This document shows, in pieces, positions 1 to 11,020 of a stretch of 64,000 nucleotides of DNA. The notes below the pieces were generated by a model. The model ran no database searches. It was not told the origin of the DNA and saw only the letters and a program-made list of their open reading frames with translations. Location: contig NC_134539.1 in NCBI RefSeq assembly GCF_050624435.1, positions 147,158,525-147,222,524 on the forward strand, read 5' to 3'. Position 1 is the first letter of the stretch; the number at the start of each line of letters is the position of its first letter. The stretch is from Tenrec ecaudatus (Eukaryota > Chordata > Mammalia > Afrosoricida > Tenrecidae). The translations under genes were made by a program, and so were the position numbers.

Positions 1-430
1 GAGCCTAAATAATTCTCATAAATTAATTTATTCACAAATTAGATTGAATTCATTATATTGTTGGAAGGAAAGCTTTTGAAAGTAGGATTCATGGATATTA
101 GCTAACTGAAGTTGTTAGAAATGTCATCACAGAGATTCCAATATTATCTTAAATGTTTCTAAAGAGAATTTAAAACCAGAGCTTATTACAATGGTTTGTG
201 GCTATAGACTTTGGTATTTGGAAACAAGAAAATATAGATGTGAGTGATGGTGGGACAAGAGGAAAGTAAAAGAAAATAGAGGAAAGAACCAGGAAGCAAA
301 GGACATTTACAGAGACCTAAATACAGGCATGTACATATGTACACACACACACACATATAAATAAAATGAGAGGGGACTAGAACTATGTACTCATATCTAC
401 ATGTTAAAAATTATGGTTGTAGATGGACAT
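1..430. other. Intergenic or intronic sequence, nothing recognised
   Basis: AT-rich sequence with a short (CA)n run near 340-355. No exon with homology to the ABCA family and no recognised repeat was seen here. If the relic at 1384 is a decayed ABCA gene, this would have been one of its introns. Confidence 0.4.
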
Positions 431-1365
431 TGGGCCTCGACTCAAGCACTCCCTCAACACCAGAACACTTTCTTCTAACAATCTGGTATTCTGTGATGCT
501 CACCTTCACGACAGGATTGCTGAAGACAAAATGGATGCATAAGCATATATGGTGAAGAAAGCTGATGGTGCCTGGCTATCAAAAGATATAGCATCTGGGG
601 TCTTAAAGACTTCAAGATAAACAAGCAACCATCTAGCTGAGAAGCAACAAAGCCCACATGGAAGAAGCACACCAGCCTGTGTGAGCATGAGGTGTTGATG
701 GGGTCAGGTATTAGGCATCTAAGACCCAGAACAAAATCATACTCAATATGAAGTGGGGAGGAAGGCATGGAGTGGAGACCCAATGCCTATCTGTAGATAA
801 TTGGACATACCCTTACAGAGGGGTCACAGGGAAGAGATGAACCAATCAGGGTGCAGTATAGCCCCAATGAAACACACAACTTTCCTCTGGCTCTTTGGTG
901 CTTCCTTCCCTCCCACTATCATGACCTCAATTCTACCTTACAAATCCGATTAGACCAGAGCATGCACACTGTTACAGATAAGAGCCCGAAACACAGGGAA
1001 TCCAGGATAGATAAACCCCTCAGGGCCAACAATGAGAGTAAAGATACCAAGAGCGTGGGAGGAGAAAGGGGGAATCAATCACAAGGATCAGCGTATAATC
1101 CCCTCTCAGAGGGGACAAACAATGGAAAAGTGGGCGATGGAGGATGATGTAAAATATGAAAATAACTATCTATAACTTATGAAGGGTTTGTGAAGGAGGG
1201 CGGGAGGGGGAGGAAGGGGAAAGAAGTGGGGGCTCAAGTGGGAAAAGAATGCTTTGAAAATGATGATGGTGGCATATGTGCAAATGTACTTGACACACTG
1301 GATGGATTGTGATAAGAGATGTAAGAGCCCCCAGTGAAAGTATTTTTTTAAAAGTAGCTGTGAGC
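430..1365 (+). repeat. LINE 3' end, G-rich 3' UTR family, copy A
   Basis: First and longest of six related copies in the window (others near 2160, 33225, 36540, 54220 and 62446). Landmarks in order: the phrase ATAGCATCTGGGGTCTTAAA near 588, a purine-rich tract near 1190-1235, and a terminal TAAGAGCCCCCA block near 1325. The other copies continue into AATAAAATGATTT. The G-rich 3' UTR and A-rich end fit a LINE of L1 type, but I cannot name the family. Short ORFs inside it have no coding character. Confidence 0.75.
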
Positions 1366-1383
1366 CGAGATACGGAAAACAAA

Positions 1384-1521
1384 TGTGAAATACAGCAGGT
1401 CTTTGCTCTTCCGAAATGTGAAAGCCATCAGTGAGGGAACTCTCTGGAGGAGACAGGTTTGTGCTGTGGCAAAGCTCCTCCTCTGAAAGTTACAGCACAA
1501 CAGAAGAGCTCCTTTGTCCTT
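1384..1521 (+). pseudogene. Relic ABCA exon (TM7 region), ABCA10-like
   Basis: From 1421 the translation KAISEGTLWRRQVCAVAK matches the ABCA8/9/10 exon leading into TM7, in humans of the form KxISxxALWRQQVCAIAK. The exon ends at 1521 with an intact GTAAGT donor at 1522, in the same phase as the ABCA6 counterpart (exon 58285-58456). An in-frame TGA at 1484-1486 stands where the family has Leu. Upstream, 1396-1419 resembles the expected QxVLSS-type sequence but in a shifted frame. This is a decayed exon in its original intron context, because the donor survives; it is not a processed copy. By synteny the parent is probably ABCA10; sequence alone only says ABCA8/9/10 type. Confidence 0.75.
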
Positions 1522-2159
1522 GTAAGTACCCGCTGCCTTTACATCTGTGCAATCAGAGTGTCCTTATGCACAACAGAAAGAAACTGCCCAGTGAGGGACC
1601 CCCCTCACAATCAGTCAGATGTCTTAGTTCATTATTTAGTAGGTTATACTAAAGAGACTTAAGTAAGACAATGAAGAGGGCTGTTTGGCTTTGGGGGTCC
1701 ATTCTAATTTTAAATAGGCTGGTTATGGTTGGGCTCTTGGAAATGGCCACACTTGAGCAAAGCTTAGAGGTGAGGGAATTAGCAGACACGAGGGAAAGGT
1801 TGCTGGTTAAGGGAAAAAAAACACCAGGTAGATGGTAGACATGTGTTCACATGTGTGGAAAGAAAGGCAGTGTACAGTAAAGAGGATTTTTCGGGGGGGA
1901 GAGGTAAGGGAGAAAACTGACTTCTCAGAGCCAAAAGAGCCCATTGGATTTGCCAACAGAAAAGAAAAGGCATTAAAAGTTTTATTAAAAGCAGACAAAC
2001 TTTGAGGTGCTTGGCTACGAAGGGAAGTCGAAAGTGGAAGGTGGGAGGTGTGGAGTCAAGAAGACTACTTACTTTATGCATGGGAGACTGAGAATGTGCT
2101 TCAGTGATGGTGGGAAAGAGCCAACAGAATGGAAGTAGTCGAGGATAAAGGCAGGAGGA

Positions 2160-2660
2160 GCTAATTGGTGAAGGCCTCAGAGGATGGGAGGGGCCGGATT
2201 GAGAGTAATATGGAAAAAGACTGGCGGGAGCCTGTGCATAGGTATAGACGGGAGATAAAACTCACAAGACATGGAACCCAGGAGCAGGAATAGGAATAGA
2301 GATACCAACAGGGCAGGGGGAAGGGGTGGGGGAGAGGTGGGGAGGGAGGGAGCACGGATCACAATGAATGGCACATAACCACATACCCCCATCCAGGGGG
2401 AAGACCAACAAAAAACAGAGGGGAAGGGACACAGAGGTTGGTGTGAGATTTGAAAATAATTAATCTACAATCTATCAAGGGACCACGAGGGTTAGAGGGG
2501 GTGGGGAGGGAGAAAAAGAGGAACTGATCCCAAGGGCTCAATAGAAAGTAAATGTCTAGAAAAGAACGATGGAATATATGTACTTATATGTCGGAGACAA
2601 TTGATGTATGGATTGTAACAAGAGTTGTAAGAGCCCCCAATAAAATGATTTAAATGAAAG
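2160..2660 (+). repeat. LINE 3' end, copy B (truncated)
   Basis: Same family as the copy at 430. It ends with TAAGAGCCCCCAATAAAATG at 2629-2648, followed by an A/G-rich tail. Confidence 0.7.
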
Positions 2661-2737
2661 AAAGAAGACAAGGACTGGACTTTGAAAGGAAGGGAAGGTG
2701 GGATGAGAGATGAGTCTGTGAACACCTTCCTTCTCTC

Positions 2738-2785
2738 TCTTCCTTCCTTCCTTCCACCCTTTATTCTTCCTTCCTTCCTTCCTTC

Positions 2786-2849
<64 letters not shown>

Positions 2850-2866
2850 TCTTTCTCCTTCATTGC
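2738..2866. repeat. (CTTC)n/(CTTT)n microsatellite
   Basis: Blocks of CTTC give way to a nearly perfect (CTTT)n tract from about 2786 to 2848. It is a polypyrimidine mirror-type tract. The long lysine/glutamate and serine/phenylalanine ORFs here are artefacts of the repeat. Confidence 0.9.
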
Positions 2867-3798
2867 TACATCCCTCCCTTTGTTCTTTTCCTCCTTCAGC
2901 TCTCCCTCCCTCTCTGCTGTTGCTTTGTCTTCCCTGTCACACCACAAAGTTTTTGCCCATACCCATGCCACCTTCCACTCCCACCTCCGCAATGAAACAG
3001 GAGAATGAGCTGGAGGAGAGAAGAGGGAGAGTTTGTGGAGGCTTACGCACAACTAAGAATTGTCAAGATCAGACTCATGTGCTTAGTAGAGACACAGAAA
3101 GGATGCTTGGAAGAATGTTATTCACAGTTTGACTTTTTTGAATGAATTGTTAGCTCTGAAAATAACAAAGGAAGTAGTATAGTAAATAGGACATCTAGTT
3201 TCATGAAAATTCAAATATACATAAAATGAAAGCCAGTGAAAGTTAAACTTTTACTTGTAAACTGTGTACCTTCCAAGCTTGAGGCCACAGTGTGAAATCA
3301 CACTACTCTCCCTTCAAAAGTACCACAACAGACAGGTTGAGGCCCCGATGTCTTATACAACCAGATCTCTTCTTCCAGGGCCCTTGGCTAGCCACCATGG
3401 CCAGAAGTAAAGGCCCTTGGGGTCCAACTCATTTCTAAAAGCCCTGGTATTTGGGGGGCACTTTGCAAGGTTATGCAACATAATACAATTAGAAAATAAT
3501 CTTACTTTAGAATTTAATTTATTGAATTCACATCATGTGCATAATTTATGATTTCCAAAGACTAGCAGCTATGAGGCCTGTGACTGCCATAATCAGAGGG
3601 ATATTGTGTTTACTTATTTTAATTTTCTCTTTCATACGTTACTGTTACTTTTTATTGGATATCTCCCTACCATACTGGAAAGTGTCATGTATAGACTTTG
3701 GAATCCGACTGATCTTGGGGAGTTTTCATCTGCTATGAACTTCTTTGCTCTAGAACAGCTTCCACAGGCTCCTTTAACCAGACCCTCTTGCTTCCCAG

Positions 3799-3848
3799 CG
3801 GTGAGGCTGCTGGATGAGGATGGACCCAGAAGGGCAGCAGCAGATGTG
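3799..3848 (+). pseudogene. Relic ABCA exon, NBD2 Walker B / D-loop, 11-nt deletion
   Basis: A good acceptor (CTTGCTTCCCAG) precedes CTGCTGGATGAG, encoding LLDE of Walker B. The next recognisable codons, from 3822, read MDPEGQQQMW, the D-loop region of NBD2 in ABCA8/9/10. The family has Pro-Ser-Thr-Gly (12 nt) between these, and only one base remains, so about 11 nt are deleted and the frame is broken inside the ATPase core. The donor GTGAGA at 3849 is intact and its phase joins correctly to the next relic exon. No protein with a working NBD2 could be made. Confidence 0.85.
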
Positions 3849-4407
3849 GTGAGAGAGTCCTCCTCCTTGGTGGCCGAGCCACATGTGACGAGTCCAGGGT
3901 GGTTTCCATTCATTGATTGATTTAGATCTGTTGCAGTCACTGTGGGGTCCCACCCTCTATTATTGAAGTCACAGCACACAGAGTCCTCAGAGAGGGAAAA
4001 GGAGCTTTCAAGAAGCCAGTACACTCTCAGACGGGCATGGTTGGGCTATTTTTATCTGTCTCCTCCCCGGCTGCCTCTTTCTCTTTCTTCTATTTTATTT
4101 TCCTACCATCCGGGAAAATTCTAGACCGTGGTATTTTTATGCTACGCCCCCCACCACTCCCACTCTTTTTTTCCCCTCCAGAGAACATTTTACTTTATAC
4201 TTTTCTGCTCATTGGGGGGTTTCATTTACAAAGCACAATGCACTACTAGGGTCATAGCGGAAAATAAGGGAGCACGTTTTTTCTTCTTCTATGGCAAAGA
4301 TCTTGCATCCTGCTATAACATCTCCTATTGAGCTCTCCGTTTTGGTGTCTGCATATTTACTTTTCTGGTTGACTTATTCTCAATGCAACCCATCCCTTCC
4401 TTTCCAG

Positions 4408-4527
4408 GCAGGCGATTCGGAGCACTGTCAGAAACACGGAGCGGGGCGCCCTCCTGTCCACCCACTACATGGCCGAGGCCGAGGCTGTGTGCGACCATGT
4501 GGCCATCATGGTGTCCGGGAGGCTCAG
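4408..4527 (+). pseudogene. Relic ABCA exon, NBD2 H-loop, still open
   Basis: After the acceptor TTTCCAG, 120 nt translate without interruption as [19 protein letters not shown] followed by [20 protein letters not shown]. The H-loop histidine (STH) is kept. The family consensus has Arg where this has CDH, a small deviation. The tail matches ABCA8/9/10 NBD2 almost residue for residue. The exon ends AG|GTGGGT. Acceptor, donor and phases are all normal, so this exon alone would look functional; its neighbours show the gene is not. Confidence 0.88.
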
Positions 4528-4740
4528 GTGGGTGCCATCCAGCAGCACACAACCCCCTGAGGCATTAGCCTCACACAGAAGAACAATTCTTCTGGAGAGA
4601 ACAGCAGCGCAGTGTAAGCAGCCGAGCCACATCCGTTCCTGGGTGGATTAATCAAATGTGTCTCCTGTTTTTGAAACGGGGGAGAAATGAAGAGGCCTGC
4701 ATTTTTTCTTTCCATTCTTCTTTTCCTTGCCTGGATGCAG

Positions 4741-4860
4741 GTGCATCGGTTCCATCCAACCTCTAAAAAGCAAGTTTTGGAGGATTATTTATTAGAAGTA
4801 GAAATGAAGAGTCCACATGGAGATTCTGAAGGTTTTCCCACAGGCTGCTCGGCAGGCAAG
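4741..4860 (+). pseudogene. Relic ABCA exon after NBD2, two frame disruptions
   Basis: It begins in phase with the preceding relic as CIGSIQPLKSKF, matching the family CIGSIQHLKSKF. A one-base loss then shifts the frame: YLLEVEMK is read in a second frame. A further deletion returns to RVHMEILKVFPQAARQA, matching the family segment xxHAEILRLFPQAARQE. The exon is 120 nt against roughly 140 expected. The donor GTAAGG at 4861 is kept. The last two family exons (ending near LSKEQEL) were not found to the right. Confidence 0.85.
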
Positions 4861-4867
4861 GTAAGGG

Positions 4868-4869
4868 AG

Positions 4870-4902
<33 letters not shown>
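4868..4902. repeat. (GT)n microsatellite
   Basis: About 15 GT units, starting just inside the donor of the relic exon at 4741. Confidence 0.9.
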
Positions 4903-4904
<2 letters not shown>

Positions 4905-4947
4905 GTTGAAAGGGGTTTCGGTCTCAATATCATGACTTGTATGGTAG

Positions 4948-5390
4948 TTTGGGTGGCTCAGTGGTGACGCAGTGGGCTGCTCATTGCAAGGGCAGCAGTT
5001 CAAAACCACAAGCCACTGTGTGGAAGAAAAGTGCAGCTTTCTATTCTTGTAAAGATTTAGCATCTCGGAAATCCAGAGCTCTACCTTGTCCTATAGTGTT
5101 GCCATGAGTTGGAACCAACCTCACGGCAGTGCGTGAGAGACTAGTCTGAACAGTTTCATCCCATAAGAAACAAGAGGACATCTAAGCTGGCTGGTTTATT
5201 GTAAAGAAAAGTGTCTGATGATCACTGGGATGTTTAGAAAACCCTGGTGGCACAGCGGGTTAAGTGGTGAACGGTTAACTGAAATGTTGTCAGCTCCTGG
5301 AAAGCTTCAGTCTCAGAAGCCCTTGGGAGCCACTCTGCTCTGTCCTACAGGGTTGCTATGGTTTGGATTTGACAGCCGTTGAGATGTTAT
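4948..5390 (+). repeat. Two AfroSINE copies (about 4948-5150 and 5236-5390)
   Basis: Both read from a tRNA-like head (CCCTGGTGGCACAGxGGTTAA, then GGGCTGCTAAC and a B-box-like GGTTCAAAACC) through a body with AAGATTTACAGTCTxGGAAAC and CTCTGTCCTATAGGGT to the tail GAGTTGGAATTGACTCxATGGCAGTG. That tail is shared with the RTE LINEs of the window, as expected if RTE proteins mobilise the SINE. Boundaries of all SINE entries are approximate. Confidence 0.85.
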
Positions 5391-5880
5391 CTGAAACAGA
5401 ACTCACTCCTCTGGCTCAACTTGCGGCCAAAGAGCAAACATGTCTATCAGGTGAATAGTAACACCAGACAGGTATACACTCCTCAGAACATCAGCTGTAC
5501 CACAGAGAGGTATAGACTACTTAGAACATCAGTCTGATCAGATAAAAAAGACGGTTTGGACAAGGACAAAATTCAGAAGGTAGGAAGGATTAGAAAGAAG
5601 AACTTTTCATGGAAAACACAGAGAAGTAGTTGGATAAATGATGCTACATCGGTGGGATTAGAATCAATACAATGTCTATGAATTATTGAAGGAGAACAGA
5701 TTCCTCCTGTAAACCTTCACCCAATTCACAATAAAAAGTTAAAGAAAAAAGACAAGCCTTTGTAGTATGATAGAGACTAGGTGCCCTTGAAGCCTGTAAT
5801 TGAATTCATAGCCCTCAAAACTTCTACCTTCTCACGCTTTCCCCACCTCTCACCTCCCCTTGCTCAACTTTCAGGCAATA

Positions 5881-6440
5881 TTGCTGCCATTGAGTTGATT
5901 CTGACTCACGGCAAACCTATAGGGCAGAGTAGAACTATCTTTCTGGGTTTCCAAGAATGTAACATTTTACAAGAGTAAAAACCTTATCTTTTGCCTGCAC
6001 GGGACCTGATGATCTCTCAGTGTTTAGCTGTGGATAACAGTCATATGCTCAACTCGTTTCTAGAACAATCAGCCACGGTAGATCCAAAGTGTGGCATTTG
6101 ACTACTGAGACATCCCAGAAGGCAGGAACGAATGGGAAATAAGGAAAATGGAAATGGGAAAGAGAGAATGCTACTGCATTGTGAGGATGGCAATCCATGC
6201 CATGAAACAACATGTGTACGCGTTGTTCAATGGAAAATTAATTTGCTCAGTAAACTTTCAACCAAATCACAACTTTATAAAAGTATATGATGTAATGATT
6301 TTTGAGGAGTCTGAAGAATAAGGACTTCAGAATCTATTTTATTGCGCTCTTGAGTTGGTACCAACTGATAGAGACCCTATGCACCATGGAATGAAATGTC
6401 TCCTAGTCCCACAACACCCTCACAATCGTTCCTATATTTG
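5881..6440 (-). repeat. Partial SINE fragments
   Basis: Reverse-strand SINE tail and body fragments occur at 5881-5955 (starting TTGCTGCCATTGAGTTGATT) and about 6345-6430. The sequence between them is unremarkable. Confidence 0.6.
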
Positions 6441-7300
6441 AATCTATTGTAATCACTAATAATTATCAATGAATCTTGCCTGCAGGTTTGGTCAATTTCT
6501 GACTGAAGCAGTTGGTAGAATTCTCCAACTTTTCATTACTAGCTTTTGTGATTGGTGCATACATTTGAAAAACAGTTGTATTGATTAGATATCCTTGAAG
6601 GTGTATAGATATAATCCTATCACGTTCCACACTGTACTGCAAGATTGAATTCAAAATGTCCTTTTACTTTACAATGACTGTAAAATGATTCCTCTTGGTT
6701 ATGTTATTCCCATGAGTAAAAATCATATAATTTTTGGATTCAAAATGGTCTATACGCTGTCCATTTCATCTCACTAATGCCTAAAATATCAATCTTAATG
6801 TATTCTATTTCATTTTTGTCCAATTCCAATCTTTCGGGATTCATATTTCACACATTCAAAGTTCCAAGCATTAGCAGATTATTTTGCAGTTCTTTCTCCT
6901 TTCCTTGAGTCTTGCTTCATCAGCAAAGGAAGATCTTGAAGACTCCATGCCCACCAGCATTGCCCGACTCAAGTCACCATGGTCTATTTCATTCAAGAAA
7001 GCAGCTCTTCCTCAGTCAAACTTTGAGTGCCCTCCAACCTGAGGGACCCATCCATGGGCACTAACTTTGACAATATTTTGCTTCCATTTATTAGGCCTTC
7101 AATATCAGACAATGTTTAGAAGCTATGCATAAGGCCTTCAATGACCAATTCCTCTAAAGCGGGAAACTTAGCCCTTCTTATCTGTCTCTGTCTAGAAGCT
7201 CCACTGAAACCTGCTCATTTTTGGTGATTCTACAGGCATTTGAAATACCAGTGGCACAATTTCTGCATGATGGCAACACACAAGCCATCACAGTACAACA
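6441..7300 (-). repeat. RTE-type LINE fragment, endonuclease region
   Basis: On the reverse strand, 6654-6466 translates as DRIISIHLQGYLINTTV followed by MYAPIT, the apurinic-endonuclease (APE) domain signature of RTE elements. Upstream in the element, near 6770, a LGISEMKWT-like reading occurs. The 5' end of the element (about 7140-7300) resembles elephant RTE1. Stops and frameshifts are numerous, so it is inactive. Confidence 0.8.
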
Positions 7301-7726
7301 AACGGACAGGCAAGTGGTTGGGAAGCCCTCTTGGATGTGTACATAACTGTAATCAAATAGAAAATAAGGCTTACTCTGTGGAGTGTAGCAGGAGACCGTG
7401 GAAGGTGTCTGGTCAAAGGAAATGTTGACTTTGTCTGTAATTATTTTAACTTCCTGAAGAAGGAGGAGGAGGAGGATAACAATGAGGAAGGGGAGACTAG
7501 GAGAAGGCCTCATTGCTGTTTTAACTGACTAGCTAAAAACTATCAAGCAATCTAACTAGTTAAAACAGCAATGGGACTTGTTTTCCTCCTCTTTTGTAAG
7601 TTAAAATGCCCTATTAAAACCTACCAAGCAATATGCTTGTCATTTTTGGTAATGAGACTTTTCCTGTCCTTGGATCACTACCCCTATTTGGTTGCTTTTG
7701 TTTGGTGGATCCTAGTCAAGAATAAG

Positions 7727-7925
7727 GAATCCCAGTGGCCTAGTGGGTTACATGTTGGGCTGATAATTGAAAGGTTAGCAGTTCAAAACCACCAGGTAAA
7801 CCTGGTGATGCTTTCTACTTCCTTAAAGATGAACAGTTTCAGAAAACCACGGAGGCAGTGCTAATCTGTCCTATGGGATCACCTCACCACGAGTCAGAAT
7901 GAACTCACTGGCAGTGAGTTTGCTT
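7727..7925 (+). repeat. AfroSINE copy
   Basis: Head GGAATCCCAGTGGCCTAGTG, tail GAGTCAGAATGAACTCACTG; full length but diverged. Confidence 0.8.
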
Positions 7926-7992
7926 TGTTACACACGGGATGATTTTATTGTCCTCCCTATCCCTCCCTGTGGTGTCCAATATCCCTCTGAGA

Positions 7993-8182
7993 CAGCCATT
8001 CCCAATCTGTGGGTTGTGACTCCTTTGGGGGATCAAGCAACCCTTTCACAGGGGTCGCCTGATTCATAATAGTAGCAAAATCACAGTTATGAAGTAGCAA
8101 TGGAAATAATTTTATGATGGGGGGGGGGTCACCGCAACATGAGGAACTGTATTAAAGGCATTAGGAAGGTTAAGAACCACTG
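7993..8182. mobile_element. SPIN hAT transposon, internally deleted copy 1
   Basis: About 190 bp with hAT-type termini: left end CAGCCATTCCCAATCTGTGG, right end GGTTAAGAACCACTG, which is close to the inverse of the left end. Internal words GGGGTCGCCT and TTCATAATAGTAGCAAAAT match the SPIN (Space Invader) non-autonomous consensus as I remember it. The flanks CTCTGAGA and CTCTAAGA form an 8-bp target-site duplication with one mismatch, the length expected for hAT elements. It carries no transposase and must have been mobilised in trans. Confidence 0.88.
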
Positions 8183-8189
8183 CTCTAAG

Positions 8190-9650
8190 AGATAGTCGAT
8201 AATGTCTACAGGCCTTTTTGATTTTCACAACTTGGAGATGCTGCTAGAATCCAAGGATATTGCTAAATACTCTACAACACACAAGACAACCCCCCCAAAA
8301 ATAATGATCAAAGCATCGATACTACCAGGATCGAGAAACCCCAACTCGAGTAACTATGACCATGACCCCGTGATTGCGTCCTTGACTCTGTGATTACTCA
8401 ACGTCTAGAAATTGAAATCAGCTCAAATCTTGATTACCTCTGCGATTCCCCAGAGACTTCTGCTACTAGGGTTTTCATCTAGGGACGAATGGATGAATCA
8501 GAGAAAAAGGTTTTGCTTCATATTCAGAGTGGATTGACAGAACTGGTCAAAACAGGAAAACGGGGGGAAAGTGGAACCTTTCACTCTCCACAGGTGTTCT
8601 CGTTCTTGTCAAGAAGGAATGTGACCATAAAGCATGATGGCTCCCGATGCCATTATTTGCCGTGCAGTAGGGCATGCTGATCCTCACTTTTCCTAATGGA
8701 AGGCTGCTCTGCTGTTCCTTGTTGGTGGCTGCCTTCCAGCCAGCCCCTACCTCCTGGATGCCTTTTGCACAGTGGGACCAAAGGCCACGCCCTCCTGGAC
8801 CATCCCAATGCCAATCAGATTTAGAGTTTTATGGGCAGATTTGAGAAAGTAGACCATTGGGCCTTTCTTTCTAGTTCACCTCACTGTAGAAACTGCCCTT
8901 GAAATCTGTTCATCATTGTAGCTGATAATGCAAGCCACTGCTGACGATGGTTGACTCGTGAATTGTGTTGGCTGCGGATACAAATATGCTCCTCATGCAC
9001 TTGAAAATATTTCTTTGCTTTTAGAAGTTGTCGTCTCTACATTTTTGGCCACACAGGATGGCTCCCCAGAAAACACATGTAAAAGACTTCAGGTTGCGAT
9101 ACAGACATAATCTCCACATTCTCACTGATTTCATATTTCTCAAATCTCTGATCCTGTTAGCCACATCGCTGTTCATTGAGTTTCTCAGGTTGCATACAGT
9201 GAATGTACTCTCACTCTCACTAACTCGGAAAATGAGAGACCTGTTGTGTCCAAGGCACATCCAAGAACACGGTCAGGACCACAAGAGATCTCTGAAAGCA
9301 ATTGTACATTCAAAGTCATCACTGTGTCCTCCCTGTTCAGAATTGGTCAAACATCATTCAATGGCTCCCCATGGTAAGTGAGGTTCAAATTCCCTTTCTG
9401 CTAGTTTATCACTGTGTGCTGTCCCTTCTCCCCAATTAACTGATACCTCATCCACTGATTGATCCAATTTTTCTCAATCTATTTCTTCTGCATCCCAAAG
9501 CTTTTGTCTCTGGCTCGCACTTCCTTTCTTCCTCGTTGCTTTTCTGGGCATCCCTTTATCTTTCTCTGCATTTTTCAGGTCAATTCCAGGGCCACCGCTG
9601 GTCATTGCCTTTGTTCCCACTACAGTAGAGTTTTGTTTGCAATCAGAAAA
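8190..9650. other. Intergenic sequence, mostly unassigned
   Basis: Contains a short reverse RTE-like 5' fragment near 8840-8940 (TAGACCATTGGGCCTTTCTT). The remainder has short chance ORFs only, with no recognisable protein and no clear splice structure. Confidence 0.4.
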
Positions 9651-10650
9651 GCTGGCTGAATGCTCGGAGGATTTAGACTCGTACAGATCCTGTCTGCCTT
9701 ACATGAAGGGCAAACTGGACCCTCATGCCTTTGGATTGCACTTTCCCACAGAAGCAGCCACGAAGCTGGGAAGCACCCTGCGTATCAGAGTCAACAAAAG
9801 TGATTACAACACATTGAGAGCCCACGTCCTTTAAAATGGGGCCCAGTTCAGGCAGATTCTCTTCCTGTAACACATATCTACCCGACATGCTGAATAGAGC
9901 ATCATCCCTGTGACCAGAGCAGGCGCTTCACCTTCCAGGCAGCAGCCTGGCCTCACAGTGAGCATGCATGCCGACCCTGGAGGTTAGAGTTTTAAGAACT
10001 AAACCAGGGGGAGAACGGTGGTCTGAGGTGATGAATAGTGGACACCTAGAATCATATAGCCAGGCTCTAATAAAGGCTGTCCAAACGGTGTGCTGGAACT
10101 CAGCATGGACTGACTGCCCACCCCCTGGAGAAGCTGCTATCCCAGGCTGGACCAGAGAAGCTCAGACAAACAGCAAGCTCAGTGCAAAATGTGGCTTAGT
10201 CTAGACCTGACTGGAAAATCACCTGTTTCAGAATCCACCCTGGAAGCCAAGCCAGAGCAACAAGATGGCGCACGCGTGCATGTGTATGTGCGTGCATGCG
10301 TGCGAGCGAGTGAGTGAAAGGCTTGGTGGAGGCAGAGCTCAGGTAACATTTCCAACTGCTTCCAAGATGCAGTCCATGAAGCAGAGCTGTGCACAATGCT
10401 GATGGCAGGAGTGCAGACCCGTCTGCCTCAGAAGAGCCAGCATCAGCAGATGCTCAATATTTTGGCAACAACAACATCAATAATAGCAACAACACACCCC
10501 CTCATTTCAAGCAATACCAGTTTGCTTTTATTGCCCACGAAGACTCAGTCTCCCCTCCAGTGGATGCTTGAAAATATAATTTTATAAGGCCCAGCATAGT
10601 TTCATTGTGAAAAAGGAAAAGTAAAATATATATCACCTGTACAGGTTTTA
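9651..10650. other. Intergenic sequence, nothing assigned
   Basis: A short GT/GC-rich alternating tract lies at 10270-10310. No gene or known repeat was recognised. Confidence 0.35.
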
Positions 10651-10654
10651 AAGA

Positions 10655-10850
10655 TTCACTACCATCGAGTCAACTCCAACTCACAGTGACCCTATAAGAC
10701 GGGGTCGATCTGTCCCTGTGGGTTTCAAAGACTGTAAATCTTTAAGGGAACAGAAAGCCTCATTTTTCTCCTGCAGAGAGGCTGGTGGTTTCGAACTGCT
10801 GACCTTGCAGTTAGCACTCCAACATATAACCCACTACACCACCTGGCTTT
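10655..10850 (-). repeat. AfroSINE copy
   Basis: Reverse-strand copy, from ACCATCGAGTCAACTCCAAC at the left (element 3' end) to the tRNA-like head at CACTACACCACCTGG. Confidence 0.85.
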
Positions 10851-11020
10851 CTTAAACCCCTGTGGGTTTAAGATATCAGAAATATATTTTTAAAAATACC
10901 TTGCTTCAAGAATACATTATCATACACACAGGGGTCTATGGTGCCGACTGTGGTTCTCTTCTCTTACCGAACAGCACACCAAGAACATCTCACCTTGCCA
11001 GCCCTTTCATGTCAATGTCG

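Larger units (their letters stand above)
1522..3798. other. Inter-relic region with no recognisable exons
   Basis: In an intact ABCA gene roughly a dozen exons (rest of extracellular domain 2, TM8-TM12, start of NBD2) would separate the relics at 1384 and 3799. None was found in these 2.3 kb, which instead hold a LINE fragment and a CTTT microsatellite. A large deletion, or decay beyond recognition, is inferred. Confidence 0.5.

Noticed and set aside
2492-3052. 186-codon reverse ORF rich in KERK
   Set aside because: It is the translation of the CTTT/CTTC microsatellite and flanking DNA.
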